A DNA stretch of 5,725 nt, from assembly GCA_002333125.1 (NCBI GenBank), contig DDBM01000093.1, positions 1 through 5,725 of the forward strand, in the 5' to 3' direction. The notes under the pieces are model-generated. The model was not told the origin of the DNA. It searched no databases and was given only the letters and a program-made list of their open reading frames with translations. Each line of letters begins with the position of its first letter. Position 1 is the stretch's first letter. A program made the translations under genes and the position numbers. Below, piece by piece: positions 1 to 5,257 of this stretch. The DNA is from Moraxellaceae bacterium UBA2032 (GTDB lineage: Bacteria; Pseudomonadota; Gammaproteobacteria; Pseudomonadales; Moraxellaceae).

Positions 1-473
1 AAATCAGCAGGATATTGATGGGCTAAATCTTGGTCTGCACCTTCGGCACATTGGTTAATCATGCCTTGTAAGCCAATTTTTGCACCGTCTTCTGGCGAGA
101 AAATGCGCGCTACGCCATAGGCTTGTAAGGCTTTAATTTCGCTCGGCACAATCACGCCACCGCCACCGCCAAACACGTTGACATGCCCCAAACCCCGCTC
201 GTTGAGCAGGTCAATCATATAAGCAAAAAACTCGTTATGACCACCTTGATACGAGCTAATGGCAATGCCGTGTGCGTCTTCTTGTAATGCGCAGGTGACA
301 ATTTCATCGACTGAGCGGTTATGACCTAAATGAATCACCTCACAACCCGTTGCCTGCAGCATACGGCGCATAATGTTAATGGCGGCATCATGGCCATCAA
401 ACAAACTCGCGGCTGTCACAAAACGCACCTTATTTGTTGGTTGATATAGCTCAGGCTTGTGATAGGTGGTCAT
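1..473 (-). CDS. icmF: Fused isobutyryl-CoA mutase IcmF, N-terminal B12-binding domain (partial)
   Basis: This is the first 157 codons of a gene that runs off the left edge, read on the minus strand from the ATG at 473-471. A GAGGA ribosome binding site lies 9 bases upstream (plus-strand 483-487). The product matches, as I remember the family, the N-terminus of IcmF, a roughly 1,100-residue adenosylcobalamin enzyme that fuses a B12 domain, a MeaI-type G-protein chaperone and the mutase substrate domain. It interconverts isobutyryl-CoA and n-butyryl-CoA (or related branched acyl-CoAs) in the cytoplasm. Visible motifs are [17 protein letters not shown] (residues 15-31) with the cobalt-ligand His28 in a DxHxx(A) version of DxHxx[13 protein letters not shown] (48-59), AISSYQGGH (71-79) and the glycine run FGGGGGV (101-107). 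The G-protein and mutase domains lie outside the window, so a stand-alone B12 subunit cannot be formally excluded, but DGHDAA and SSYQGGH point to IcmF rather than to methylmalonyl-CoA mutase. Confidence 0.85.
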   Translation of the reverse strand, partial: MTTYHKPELYQPTNKVRFVTAASLFDGHDAAINIMRRMLQATGCEVIHLGHNRSVDEIVTCALQEDAHGIAISSYQGGHNEFFAYMIDLLNERGLGHVNVFGGGGGVIVPSEIKALQAYGVARIFSPEDGAKIGLQGMINQCAEGADQDLAHQYPAD

Positions 474-517
474 TGCCAATTTTCCTCGTCCGTTATAGTT
501 TAAATATAGACTTATTT

Positions 518-616
518 AGGACTTACGCGGTTAGCGCTTATTTGTTCACATTTCAATCGTTTTCAACGATTTTATACTCACAAAACGCGCTCATTTCGGT
601 GAAATGCGTAAGTCCT
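518..616. mobile_element. Miniature inverted-repeat element (MITE-like), 99 bp
   Basis: The element begins with AGGACTTACGC (518-528) and ends with its exact reverse complement GCGTAAGTCCT (606-616). It has no coding capacity. Its centre has a perfect 7-bp hairpin, AATCGTT-ttc-AACGATT (555-571). The right end has a subterminal 5-bp hairpin, ATTTC-ggt-GAAAT (593-605), directly inside the 11-mer. Inside that, an AGCGC-TTTTGT block is shared by both ends, but the left end lacks the small hairpin, so the two termini differ by an indel of about 10 bases. A related end occurs at 5031-5069, which shows the sequence is repeated in this genome. I see no clear target-site duplication. I infer a non-autonomous transposon derivative. 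A small structured intergenic repeat is the alternative. Confidence 0.6.
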
Positions 617-640
617 GTCATTATTAAGCCGACGAGATTA

Positions 641-656
641 AAGCAAGCACTTGCTT
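641..656. promoter_or_regulatory. 16-bp dyad, candidate repressor operator
   Basis: AAGCAAG-ca-CTTGCTT is a perfect 7-bp inverted repeat with a 2-bp centre. Its size and symmetry suit a homodimeric helix-turn-helix regulator such as a TetR-family protein. It lies 168 bp upstream of the icmF start and 159 bp upstream of the gshA start, and could serve either gene. The same arms could form a small RNA hairpin, but the 2-base loop is too tight for all seven pairs and no T-run follows, so a terminator is unlikely. The regulatory role is inferred only from symmetry and position. Confidence 0.35.
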
Positions 657-774
657 GGTGGCAATGTGTTTTTAGGACAGCAAATTATTCACAATCATTT
701 ATAAATATTTGCAAAACCCCGCCTCAGTCCCCATAACAGTTTTTATTTTCATAAAATCATCGCCAATTATTTGC

Positions 775-780
775 TATAAG
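775..780 (+). promoter_or_regulatory. Probable gshA promoter (extended -10)
   Basis: TGCTATAAG (772-780) contains a TATAAG hexamer preceded by TG one base earlier, the extended -10 form. The sequence about 17 bp upstream is only AT-rich (TAAAAT, 752-757) and is a poor -35, which extended -10 promoters tolerate. The box lies about 35 bases before the gshA start, so the leader would be short. Confidence 0.35.
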
Positions 781-815
781 AGCTAATTGCAAAATTTTTG
801 TTTTGAGGACACCCC

Positions 816-2375
816 ATGAACACTCAGCTAACTCAACAACTGTCTTGGTTAAGTCCTCAAGCGGCTGTATTAAAAAATATGCGTCGTGGTTTAGAAAAAG
901 AATCGCTGCGCATGACCGCTAACGGTTATCTTGCTCAAAGCGAACACCCCAAAGGTTTAGGCGCAGCCCTCACCCATCCTTACATTACCACCGATTATTC
1001 CGAAGCCTTAATTGAACTAATTACCCCTGCTACCAAAAGCATAGACGAAACACTCAACTTTTTAGATGAATTACATCGCTTTACCTATCAACAGTTAGGC
1101 AGTGAGCGTTTATGGCTCAACTCTATGCCGTGTATGGTGGGTTTAGACGACGAAAACATTCCGCTTGCCTACTATGGCGAATCCAACATTGGCAAATTAA
1201 AAACCCTGTATAGGCACGGTTTAGGCGTTCGTTATGGCCGCAAAATGCAAACCATTGCAGGTATTCATTATAATTTGTCTTTTCCTAATGAATTTTGGCA
1301 AGCATGGCACACCGCAAGCCAAACAACAGACCAGCTACAAGACTTTATTAATCAAAAATACTTTGCTTTAATTCGTACCTTTCAACGTCATAGTTATTTA
1401 TTATTGTATTTATTGGGTGCAAGCCCAGCCGTTTGTGGCTGCTTTTTGACGGGAAGACAACATAATTTACAAAGCCTGAGTGCAGGCACGTTATATCAAC
1501 CTTATGCCACGTCATTACGCATGAGTCGTTTAGGTTATCAAAATACCGTACAGCGTGATTTACACGTTTCTTATAATCAACTCTCTGAATATATTGATGA
1601 TTTGACTCATGCTATTCATACCCCTTATGCCCCATTTACCAAATTAGGTGTAAAAAAAGAGGGTGTTTATCAACAAATGAATACCAATGTATTACAAATC
1701 GAAAACGAATATTACGGCTTAATTCGCCCCAAACAAACCGCCCAAAGCGGCGAAAAACCGACTCAAGCCCTTAGAGCGCGCGGTATAGAATATATCGAAA
1801 TGCGTTGTGTGGACTTAAATCCTTTTATACCAACAGGCATCGACAGTACTACCGCACATTTTTTGGAAGTGTTTGCTTTACATAGTGTACTAACAGATAG
1901 CCCAGACTTTAGCGCACATAAATATGCCGAGTTAGACGAACGCCAAGAACAAATGGTAGAGCGTGGCCGCGCACCTGCGTTAAAAGTCACCATTAACGGC
2001 CAAGCAGCAGACTTTAAAAGTGCGGCTTTGGAGTTATTGCAAGAGATGCAACAAGTCGCGGTGGTGTTAGATAATGCCCATCAAACCAGCCAATACAGTG
2101 CCTCCATTAGCACACAACTCGCTAAAATTGAGCAGCCAGAGCAAACCTATGCTGCACAAGTATTAGTAGAAATGCAAAAATACGATAACAACTTTTTTGC
2201 TTTTGGCAGCGCGATTGCCGAGCAACACCGCGATTATTTTTTGAGTCGGCCACTATCGGCAGAGCGCATGGCGTTTTTTGAGCAACAAGCACAAACGTCT
2301 CATACTGCACAAAAAGCCATTGAAGACAGCGACACTCAAACTTTTGAGGATTTTTTGGCGGATTATATTAAATAA
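816..2375 (+). CDS. gshA: Glutamate-cysteine ligase (class I, E. coli type)
   Basis: GshA catalyses the ATP-dependent joining of L-glutamate and L-cysteine to gamma-glutamylcysteine, the first and usually rate-limiting step of glutathione synthesis in the cytoplasm. The 519-residue product is full length (the E. coli enzyme has 518) and is collinear with it. RRGLEKESLR (23-32) contains the Glu27/Glu29 pair implicated in Mg binding. ITTDYSEALIELITP (57-71) contains Glu67. VLQIENEYYGLIRPK (292-306) and GIEYIEMRCVDLNPF (323-337) contain Glu328 and Arg330, numbered as in E. coli. The ATG at 816 has a GAGGA ribosome binding site 6 bases upstream (805-809), and no in-frame alternative is needed. 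The gene stands alone: icmF is divergent and dsbB follows on the same strand after 139 bp that contain hairpins. No gshB is visible. There is no sign of damage. Confidence 0.97.
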   Translation: MNTQLTQQLSWLSPQAAVLKNMRRGLEKESLRMTANGYLAQSEHPKGLGAALTHPYITTDYSEALIELITPATKSIDETLNFLDELHRFTYQQLGSERLWLNSMPCMVGLDDENIPLAYYGESNIGKLKTLYRHGLGVRYGRKMQTIAGIHYNLSFPNEFWQAWHTASQTTDQLQDFINQKYFALIRTFQRHSYLLLYLLGASPAVCGCFLTGRQHNLQSLSAGTLYQPYATSLRMSRLGYQNTVQRDLHVSYNQLSEYIDDLTHAIHTPYAPFTKLGVKKEGVYQQMNTNVLQIENEYYGLIRPKQTAQSGEKPTQALRARGIEYIEMRCVDLNPFIPTGIDSTTAHFLEVFALHSVLTDSPDFSAHKYAELDERQEQMVERGRAPALKVTINGQAADFKSAALELLQEMQQVAVVLDNAHQTSQYSASISTQLAKIEQPEQTYAAQVLVEMQKYDNNFFAFGSAIAEQHRDYFLSRPLSAERMAFFEQQAQTSHTAQKAIEDSDTQTFEDFLADYIK

Positions 2376-2391
2376 CAGTATTCTTACTGTT
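2374..2391 (+). terminator. Hairpin at the gshA stop codon, possible weak terminator
   Basis: AACAGTA-ttct-TACTGTT is a perfect 7-bp stem with a 4-base loop, whose left arm overlaps the last two bases of the gshA stop codon. The sequence that follows (GCTTAGCTAATTTT) lacks a proper T-run, and the stem is AT-rich. It is therefore a weak candidate, and may protect the 3' end of the message rather than stop transcription. Confidence 0.25.
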
Positions 2392-2429
2392 GCTTAGCTA
2401 ATTTTGAGTTAAACATAACTTATTTGAAG

Positions 2430-2490
2430 CCCTCTCCCCAACCCTCTCCCATAGGGAGAGGGAGTTCTTGCTTAGCAAAGCTAGAGAGGG
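2430..2490. repeat. CCCTCTCCC/GGGAGAGGG hairpin repeat, copy 1
   Basis: The core is a perfect 9-bp stem, CCCTCTCCC-ata-GGGAGAGGG (2442-2462). An outer pair of arms, CCCTCTC (2430-2436) and GAGAGGG (2484-2490), can enclose both it and a small TTGC-tta-GCAA hairpin (2468-2478), giving a branched, cloverleaf-like fold. It sits between gshA and dsbB. A second copy follows dsbB at 3010-3063. This type of C/T-rich hairpin is a common intergenic repeat in proteobacterial genomes. No T-run follows, so if it affects expression it probably does so by RNA structure. Confidence 0.6.
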
Positions 2491-2514
2491 TCACTTATTA
2501 TTGAGAGCCAGCAC

Positions 2515-3006
2515 ATGATTTTACCTTCACCACGCTTAACTAATTTTGGGCTGTTTGTATTAATGTTAGTAGGCATGGGTGTTGCCTTGTATTTGCAACA
2601 CTACGCGCATTTAGAGCCTTGCCCTTTATGTGTTTTTCAGCGTGTATCGTTAATGAGCATGGGCATCGTGGCACTGATTGCCTTTATTCATAACCCTGCC
2701 GCTTTAGGCCGCCGTATTTATGCAGGGTTAAGCTTAGTGGGTGCCTTAGCAGGGGTCGGTGTTGCTGGCCGTCATGTGTGGCTACAACATTTGCCTGCCG
2801 ATGAAGTGCCATCATGTGGGCCAGGGTTAGATTATTGGATGGATACTTTTCCTTTTCAAGAAGTGGTACAAAAAGTGTTGCGTGGTTCGGGTGAGTGCGC
2901 CAAAGTCGATTGGATGATGTTTGGTTTAAGTTTGCCCGAATGGACATTGATGATGTTTGTGGGCTTAACAAGTGTGGTTGTGTGGCAGTTGGTGCGTAAG
3001 GCTTAA
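2515..3006 (+). CDS. dsbB: Disulfide bond formation protein DsbB
   Basis: DsbB is the inner-membrane oxidase that passes electrons from the periplasmic thiol oxidase DsbA to quinone, so keeping DsbA able to form disulfides in exported proteins. The 163-residue product has four hydrophobic segments (about 10-30, 44-60, 68-86 and 140-160). The first redox pair is in CPLC (Cys36, Cys39), followed four residues later by Arg43, the counterpart of E. coli Arg48 involved in quinone interaction. The second periplasmic pair is Cys101 and Cys128, in the long loop between segments 3 and 4. All four essential cysteines are present and the length is typical. The ATG at 2515 has a weak GAGAG ribosome binding site 7 bases upstream. 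A possible but poor promoter (TTGCTT at 2390-2395 with CATAAC 18 bases on) lies behind gshA. No dsbA is nearby. Confidence 0.95.
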   Translation: MILPSPRLTNFGLFVLMLVGMGVALYLQHYAHLEPCPLCVFQRVSLMSMGIVALIAFIHNPAALGRRIYAGLSLVGALAGVGVAGRHVWLQHLPADEVPSCGPGLDYWMDTFPFQEVVQKVLRGSGECAKVDWMMFGLSLPEWTLMMFVGLTSVVVWQLVRKA

Positions 3007-3009
3007 TAC

Positions 3010-3063
3010 CCCTCACTCTAGCTCTCTCCCATAGGGAGAGAGGACTCCCTCTCGAGAGGGAGT
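3010..3063. repeat. CTCTCTCCC/GGGAGAGAG hairpin repeat, copy 2, with a 20-bp palindrome
   Basis: This repeat fills most of the 63-bp gap between the convergent ends of dsbB and the solute-binding protein gene. It has a perfect 9-bp stem, CTCTCTCCC-ata-GGGAGAGAG (3022-3042), followed after one base by a perfect 20-bp palindrome, ACTCCCTCTCGAGAGGGAGT (3044-3063). The stem differs from copy 1 by one base pair, changed on both arms. Its place between converging genes would suit a two-way transcription barrier, but neither side has a strong T-run. The terminator role is inference. Confidence 0.6.
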
Positions 3064-3069
3064 TACAGC

Positions 3070-4182
3070 TTACTCGTCGTTATTGCTGCACTCAGGTGCA
3101 TTAGGGCTAATTTTACAACGCACTTTTTTAAGCACTTTCATCATCGTCACATCGTATACACCTTCTTTGGTGAGGTGAATACGTGTTTGACGCAAGGCTT
3201 CTTGATAGGCTTGTTCGTGTTCTGGCTCTAAAATCATCCAATACTTCTTAGGTACATCTTTTTCGTTTTTATCAATGGTATTAAAGATTTTATCGAGCAT
3301 TTCGTCCTGAAACTGACCTGTCATGGCTCTAAATGCTGCTACGCGGCTATCAATATCTGGTGATTTCTTTTTAAGTGCATCTCGATTAATGACCAAACTT
3401 GCGGTCATTTGCACCACAGGCGTACTATAAATACCGCCTTTATCGCCTAAACCTTGTTTTAACTCATAAGGCCAATACACCATCGAAGGCGCAACTAAAG
3501 CATCAGCATCACCTGTATTAAATGGCTTAGTAAAACCACCTACATCTGCCGCTACCGCCTCCATACCTAATTTATTCATGGCATTGGCTAAAGAGCTATC
3601 CCAGTTAATCACCGAAACTTTTTTGCTTTTTAACTGCTCCATGGTTTCCATTGAGCGGTCTTTAATATGCAAATACTGTGCGCCTACGGGAAACACACTC
3701 ACAATTTGATATGGCTCGCTAATTGTTAATGGCTCTAATTTTGGGTCAAATAAGGTTCTTAATAATAAACGCATATGTTCATAGGTAGGAATTGCTCCTA
3801 CTGCGTCCACACTACCCATAAATTTATTAAATTCGCGAGCGTGTAGCGTAGAAAGAACTGCTGCATCGCATTTGCCTGCTTTAAAGTTTTCGGCTACTTT
3901 GGCTTCATCGGGCAACACTTTAAAATCGGCAATAATATTCCAACGACGCGCAATTAAGCCTAAGTCTTTAGCACGACTATAAAACTCACCCGTAGAGCCT
4001 TGCATATCAAAAAAGCAAATAGATATTTTTACTGGCTGTACAAACGCAGGTGGCAAGCCTTTAATGTTAGGTTGTATATCTTTGGCTAACGGCAAAAAAT
4101 CTGCTGCATTAGCTTGAGCTGCCAAACATAACACACCTAATTTAAACAAAGACTGCATGGGTTTTTTTAATATATGCAACAT
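3070..4182 (-). CDS. Putative solute-binding protein, AdeT1/2-like, exported
   Basis: The product resembles the AdeT1/2 family of putative periplasmic solute-binding proteins known from Acinetobacter. This rests on the FKAGKCDAAVLS (100-111) and REFNKFMGSVDAVGAIP (116-132) region, which I recall as the family's signature. AdeT was once reported as an efflux component, but the fold is that of a binding protein, and its ligand is not known to me. The chosen ATG (4182-4180) has an AGGA ribosome binding site 7 bases upstream and places a signal peptide at the N-terminus: positively charged residues 6-14, hydrophobic LGVLCLAA, and cleavage probable after ANA (residue 26). An upstream in-frame ATG at 4224 would add 14 lysine-rich residues ahead of the signal, which is unlikely. 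The 370-residue protein has four mature cysteines (56, 105, 356, 365), suggesting disulfides. There is no transporter gene beside it, and it converges with dsbB. Confidence 0.8.
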   Translation of the reverse strand: MLHILKKPMQSLFKLGVLCLAAQANAADFLPLAKDIQPNIKGLPPAFVQPVKISICFFDMQGSTGEFYSRAKDLGLIARRWNIIADFKVLPDEAKVAENFKAGKCDAAVLSTLHAREFNKFMGSVDAVGAIPTYEHMRLLLRTLFDPKLEPLTISEPYQIVSVFPVGAQYLHIKDRSMETMEQLKSKKVSVINWDSSLANAMNKLGMEAVAADVGGFTKPFNTGDADALVAPSMVYWPYELKQGLGDKGGIYSTPVVQMTASLVINRDALKKKSPDIDSRVAAFRAMTGQFQDEMLDKIFNTIDKNEKDVPKKYWMILEPEHEQAYQEALRQTRIHLTKEGVYDVTMMKVLKKVRCKISPNAPECSNNDE

Positions 4183-4230
4183 AGATTTTTCCTTTTTTTT
4201 GCTTTTTGAGCCTACACAATACACACATTT

Positions 4231-4236
4231 TTTATA
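4231..4236 (-). promoter_or_regulatory. Possible -10 box of the solute-binding protein gene
   Basis: On the minus strand CTTATAAAAAATG contains a TATAAA hexamer about 49 bases upstream of the 4182 start. I see no good -35 at the right distance; the nearest TTGATA lies 26 bp upstream, too far. The 180-bp gap to the upstream START-domain gene is long enough for its own promoter, and no clear terminator is seen in it. Confidence 0.2.
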
Positions 4237-4362
4237 AGTGAATAGACACTCTCTGCGTAAGCTATCAACAGTTTTAATTATTGCGTCAAAAACGCTGTTG
4301 TTTTGATTCTAGGACTTTAATCACCAAACAGCACGATTTTTTTTAGCTTATCCGATGTAAAA

Positions 4363-4992
4363 CTAGGGTTTATTTTTTTGATATTGAGGGCGTAATACCA
4401 TTTTGCGTAATTGCTTAAGGCTTTGTAAGGGTTCATCTGGCAAGTTGTAATTAAAAACCAGTGCAGGCACAAAACCTTCGGGGTCGCCTTGCCCCCATAA
4501 CTCAATTAAGGTGCCGCCTTTGGCTAAGGTTGTTAAACGCCATGTACTACTAAAGTTAGTTAAACGTACTCGTTTGGCAATAATCTCAGGCGGTAGAAGA
4601 TAATTAGCTTGTGCTTGTGCCTTAATAAGTACCACGCCTGATTTTGAATGCTGCACCCGATTATAAAGCACCATGTCTCGCTCAACAAAAGGGTATGGTA
4701 ATTTATAAACCACATACACGAGGCTATGATCTTTTTCTTTTTTTAACACATTAACAGACTTGATACGCGCTAACCATTGTGGCCATGCGTTAATATCGGA
4801 CAGCACCGCCAATACAGTGTTAAGTGGCTGCTCAACCATTGTTTGTGCTTTAAATTGATGATAAGAATTATTGTTTTGAGGACTAACATACACTTGTATT
4901 TGACGTTGAGTGTCGTTTCGCGCTAACTCCCATTCATCGGCAAAAACCAATGAACTCAATAACAAGCACAAACTCCACACCACATAAGTCAT
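4363..4992 (-). CDS. Exported START-domain protein
   Basis: This gene encodes 209 residues. The N-terminus is a short signal peptide (hydrophobic residues 3-17, probable cleavage after VFA at residue 18), so the protein should act in the periplasm. The rest fits a single START (StAR-related lipid-transfer) domain: DINAWPQWLARI (66-77) and YKLPYPFVERDMVLYNRV, whose PFxxRD core is typical of the family. Such domains form a hydrophobic cup that binds lipids or other apolar ligands; the ligand here is unknown. I chose the ATG at 4992-4990 because AAAGAG lies 6 bases upstream (plus-strand 4999-5004). A TTG at 5010 would extend the frame by six residues, but those codons overlap this ribosome binding site. 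No cysteine is left after signal removal. The upstream region carries an end of the miniature element at 5031-5069. Confidence 0.85.
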   Translation of the reverse strand: MTYVVWSLCLLLSSLVFADEWELARNDTQRQIQVYVSPQNNNSYHQFKAQTMVEQPLNTVLAVLSDINAWPQWLARIKSVNVLKKEKDHSLVYVVYKLPYPFVERDMVLYNRVQHSKSGVVLIKAQAQANYLLPPEIIAKRVRLTNFSSTWRLTTLAKGGTLIELWGQGDPEGFVPALVFNYNLPDEPLQSLKQLRKMVLRPQYQKNKP

Positions 4993-5030
4993 AAATTGCT
5001 CTTTAATCAATCAAGGCCACTCTCTTTTGG

Positions 5031-5069
5031 CACAAAAACGCGCTAATCGCGGTGCGATGCGTAAGTCCT
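5031..5069. repeat. Solo end of the miniature inverted-repeat element
   Basis: This segment matches the right end of the element at 518-616 in the same orientation (compare 579-616). The two agree at all but five positions plus one gap. It ends in the same 11-mer, GCGTAAGTCCT (5059-5069), and carries a subterminal hairpin ATCGC-ggt-GCGAT (5046-5058). No matching AGGACTTACGC is present within 100 bases to the left, so only one end remains. It lies 39-77 bases upstream of the START-domain gene's start codon, and may be part of that gene's leader or promoter. Confidence 0.55.
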
Positions 5070-5160
5070 GTTTTGTTTAACCATAGCATAAAGGCATAAT
5101 AACGCACAGAGTGTAATTTGCTGTTATGGGTTAGTGATTGGTAACGATGCCGCAGAGAAA

Positions 5161-5198
5161 ATGCAGGCTTGGCGATAACCTGCATTATCATGCAGGCT
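5161..5198. repeat. Three-part ATGCAGG / CCTGCAT / ATGCAGG repeat
   Basis: ATGCAGGCT occurs at 5161-5169 and again at 5190-5198, with the complementary CCTGCAT at 5179-5185 between them. The middle arm can pair with the left copy (11-base loop) or with the right copy (4-base loop, TATC), but not with both. On the plus strand the right-hand hairpin is followed by a pyrimidine-rich CTACTTTCTATTTGTTT, which resembles a terminator, although no plus-strand gene precedes it. On the minus strand it lies about 60-95 bases beyond the parB stop codon and upstream of the START-domain gene. Its function is unknown. Confidence 0.4.
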
Positions 5199-5237
5199 AC
5201 TTTCTATTTGTTTATTAAAGCAAAATAATACACACAC

Positions 5238-5257
5238 TAGGCTAAAGCCACAGCCTA
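5238..5257 (-). terminator. Hairpin at the parB stop codon, possible weak terminator
   Basis: TAGGCT (5238-5243) and AGCCTA (5252-5257) form a 6-bp stem with an 8-base loop that overlaps the parB stop codon. In the minus-strand direction it is followed by a moderately T-rich GTGTGTGTATTATTTTGC. The stem is short and the T content interrupted, so this is only a tentative call. Confidence 0.2.

Larger units (their letters stand above)
474..815. other. Divergent intergenic region between icmF and gshA
   Basis: This 342-bp region separates two genes that are read away from each other, and it should hold both of their promoters. From left to right it contains the icmF ribosome binding site, a TATAAC box on the minus strand (plus-strand 492-497) that could be the icmF -10 but has no convincing -35, a 99-bp miniature inverted-repeat element (518-616), a 16-bp dyad (641-656), an AT-rich stretch and an extended -10 box for gshA. 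A plus-strand reading frame of about 100 codons crosses it from 434 to 736, but it starts inside icmF on the opposite strand and its translation shows no recognisable domain, so I do not call a gene here. Confidence 0.6.

Noticed and set aside
434..736. Plus-strand open frame of 100 codons across the icmF-gshA intergenic region
   Set aside because: It starts inside icmF on the opposite strand, runs through the miniature element, shows no recognisable domain and has no convincing ribosome binding site.
1763..1993. Minus-strand open frame inside gshA (with a similar one at 2122-2310)
   Set aside because: Both are antisense shadows of a full-length, well-conserved gshA and have no recognisable domain.
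2684..3016. Minus-strand open frame of 110 codons over dsbB
   Set aside because: It is antisense to a complete dsbB with all essential residues, and its translation is low in recognisable features.
4183..4224. Upstream ATG at 4224 for the solute-binding protein gene
   Set aside because: It would put 14 lysine-rich residues before a good signal peptide, while the ATG at 4182 has a well-spaced AGGA ribosome binding site.
4266..4300. CAACAG/CTGTTG dyad with an inner GCGT/ACGC hairpin, as a terminator after the START-domain gene
   Set aside because: The loops and bulges are large, the stems short and no T-run follows on the minus strand, so it does not look like a terminator.
4253..4317. TGCGTAAG and AGGACTT fragments, as if from another copy of the miniature element
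   Set aside because: They match only 7-8 bases each, point the opposite way from the real element's ends and lack the subterminal hairpin and AGCGC block. Chance is enough to explain them.
5003..5191. Minus-strand open frame of 62 codons between parB and the START-domain gene
   Set aside because: Its sequence is largely the translated element end plus the three-part repeat, with no family resemblance. It overlaps the ribosome binding site of the next gene.
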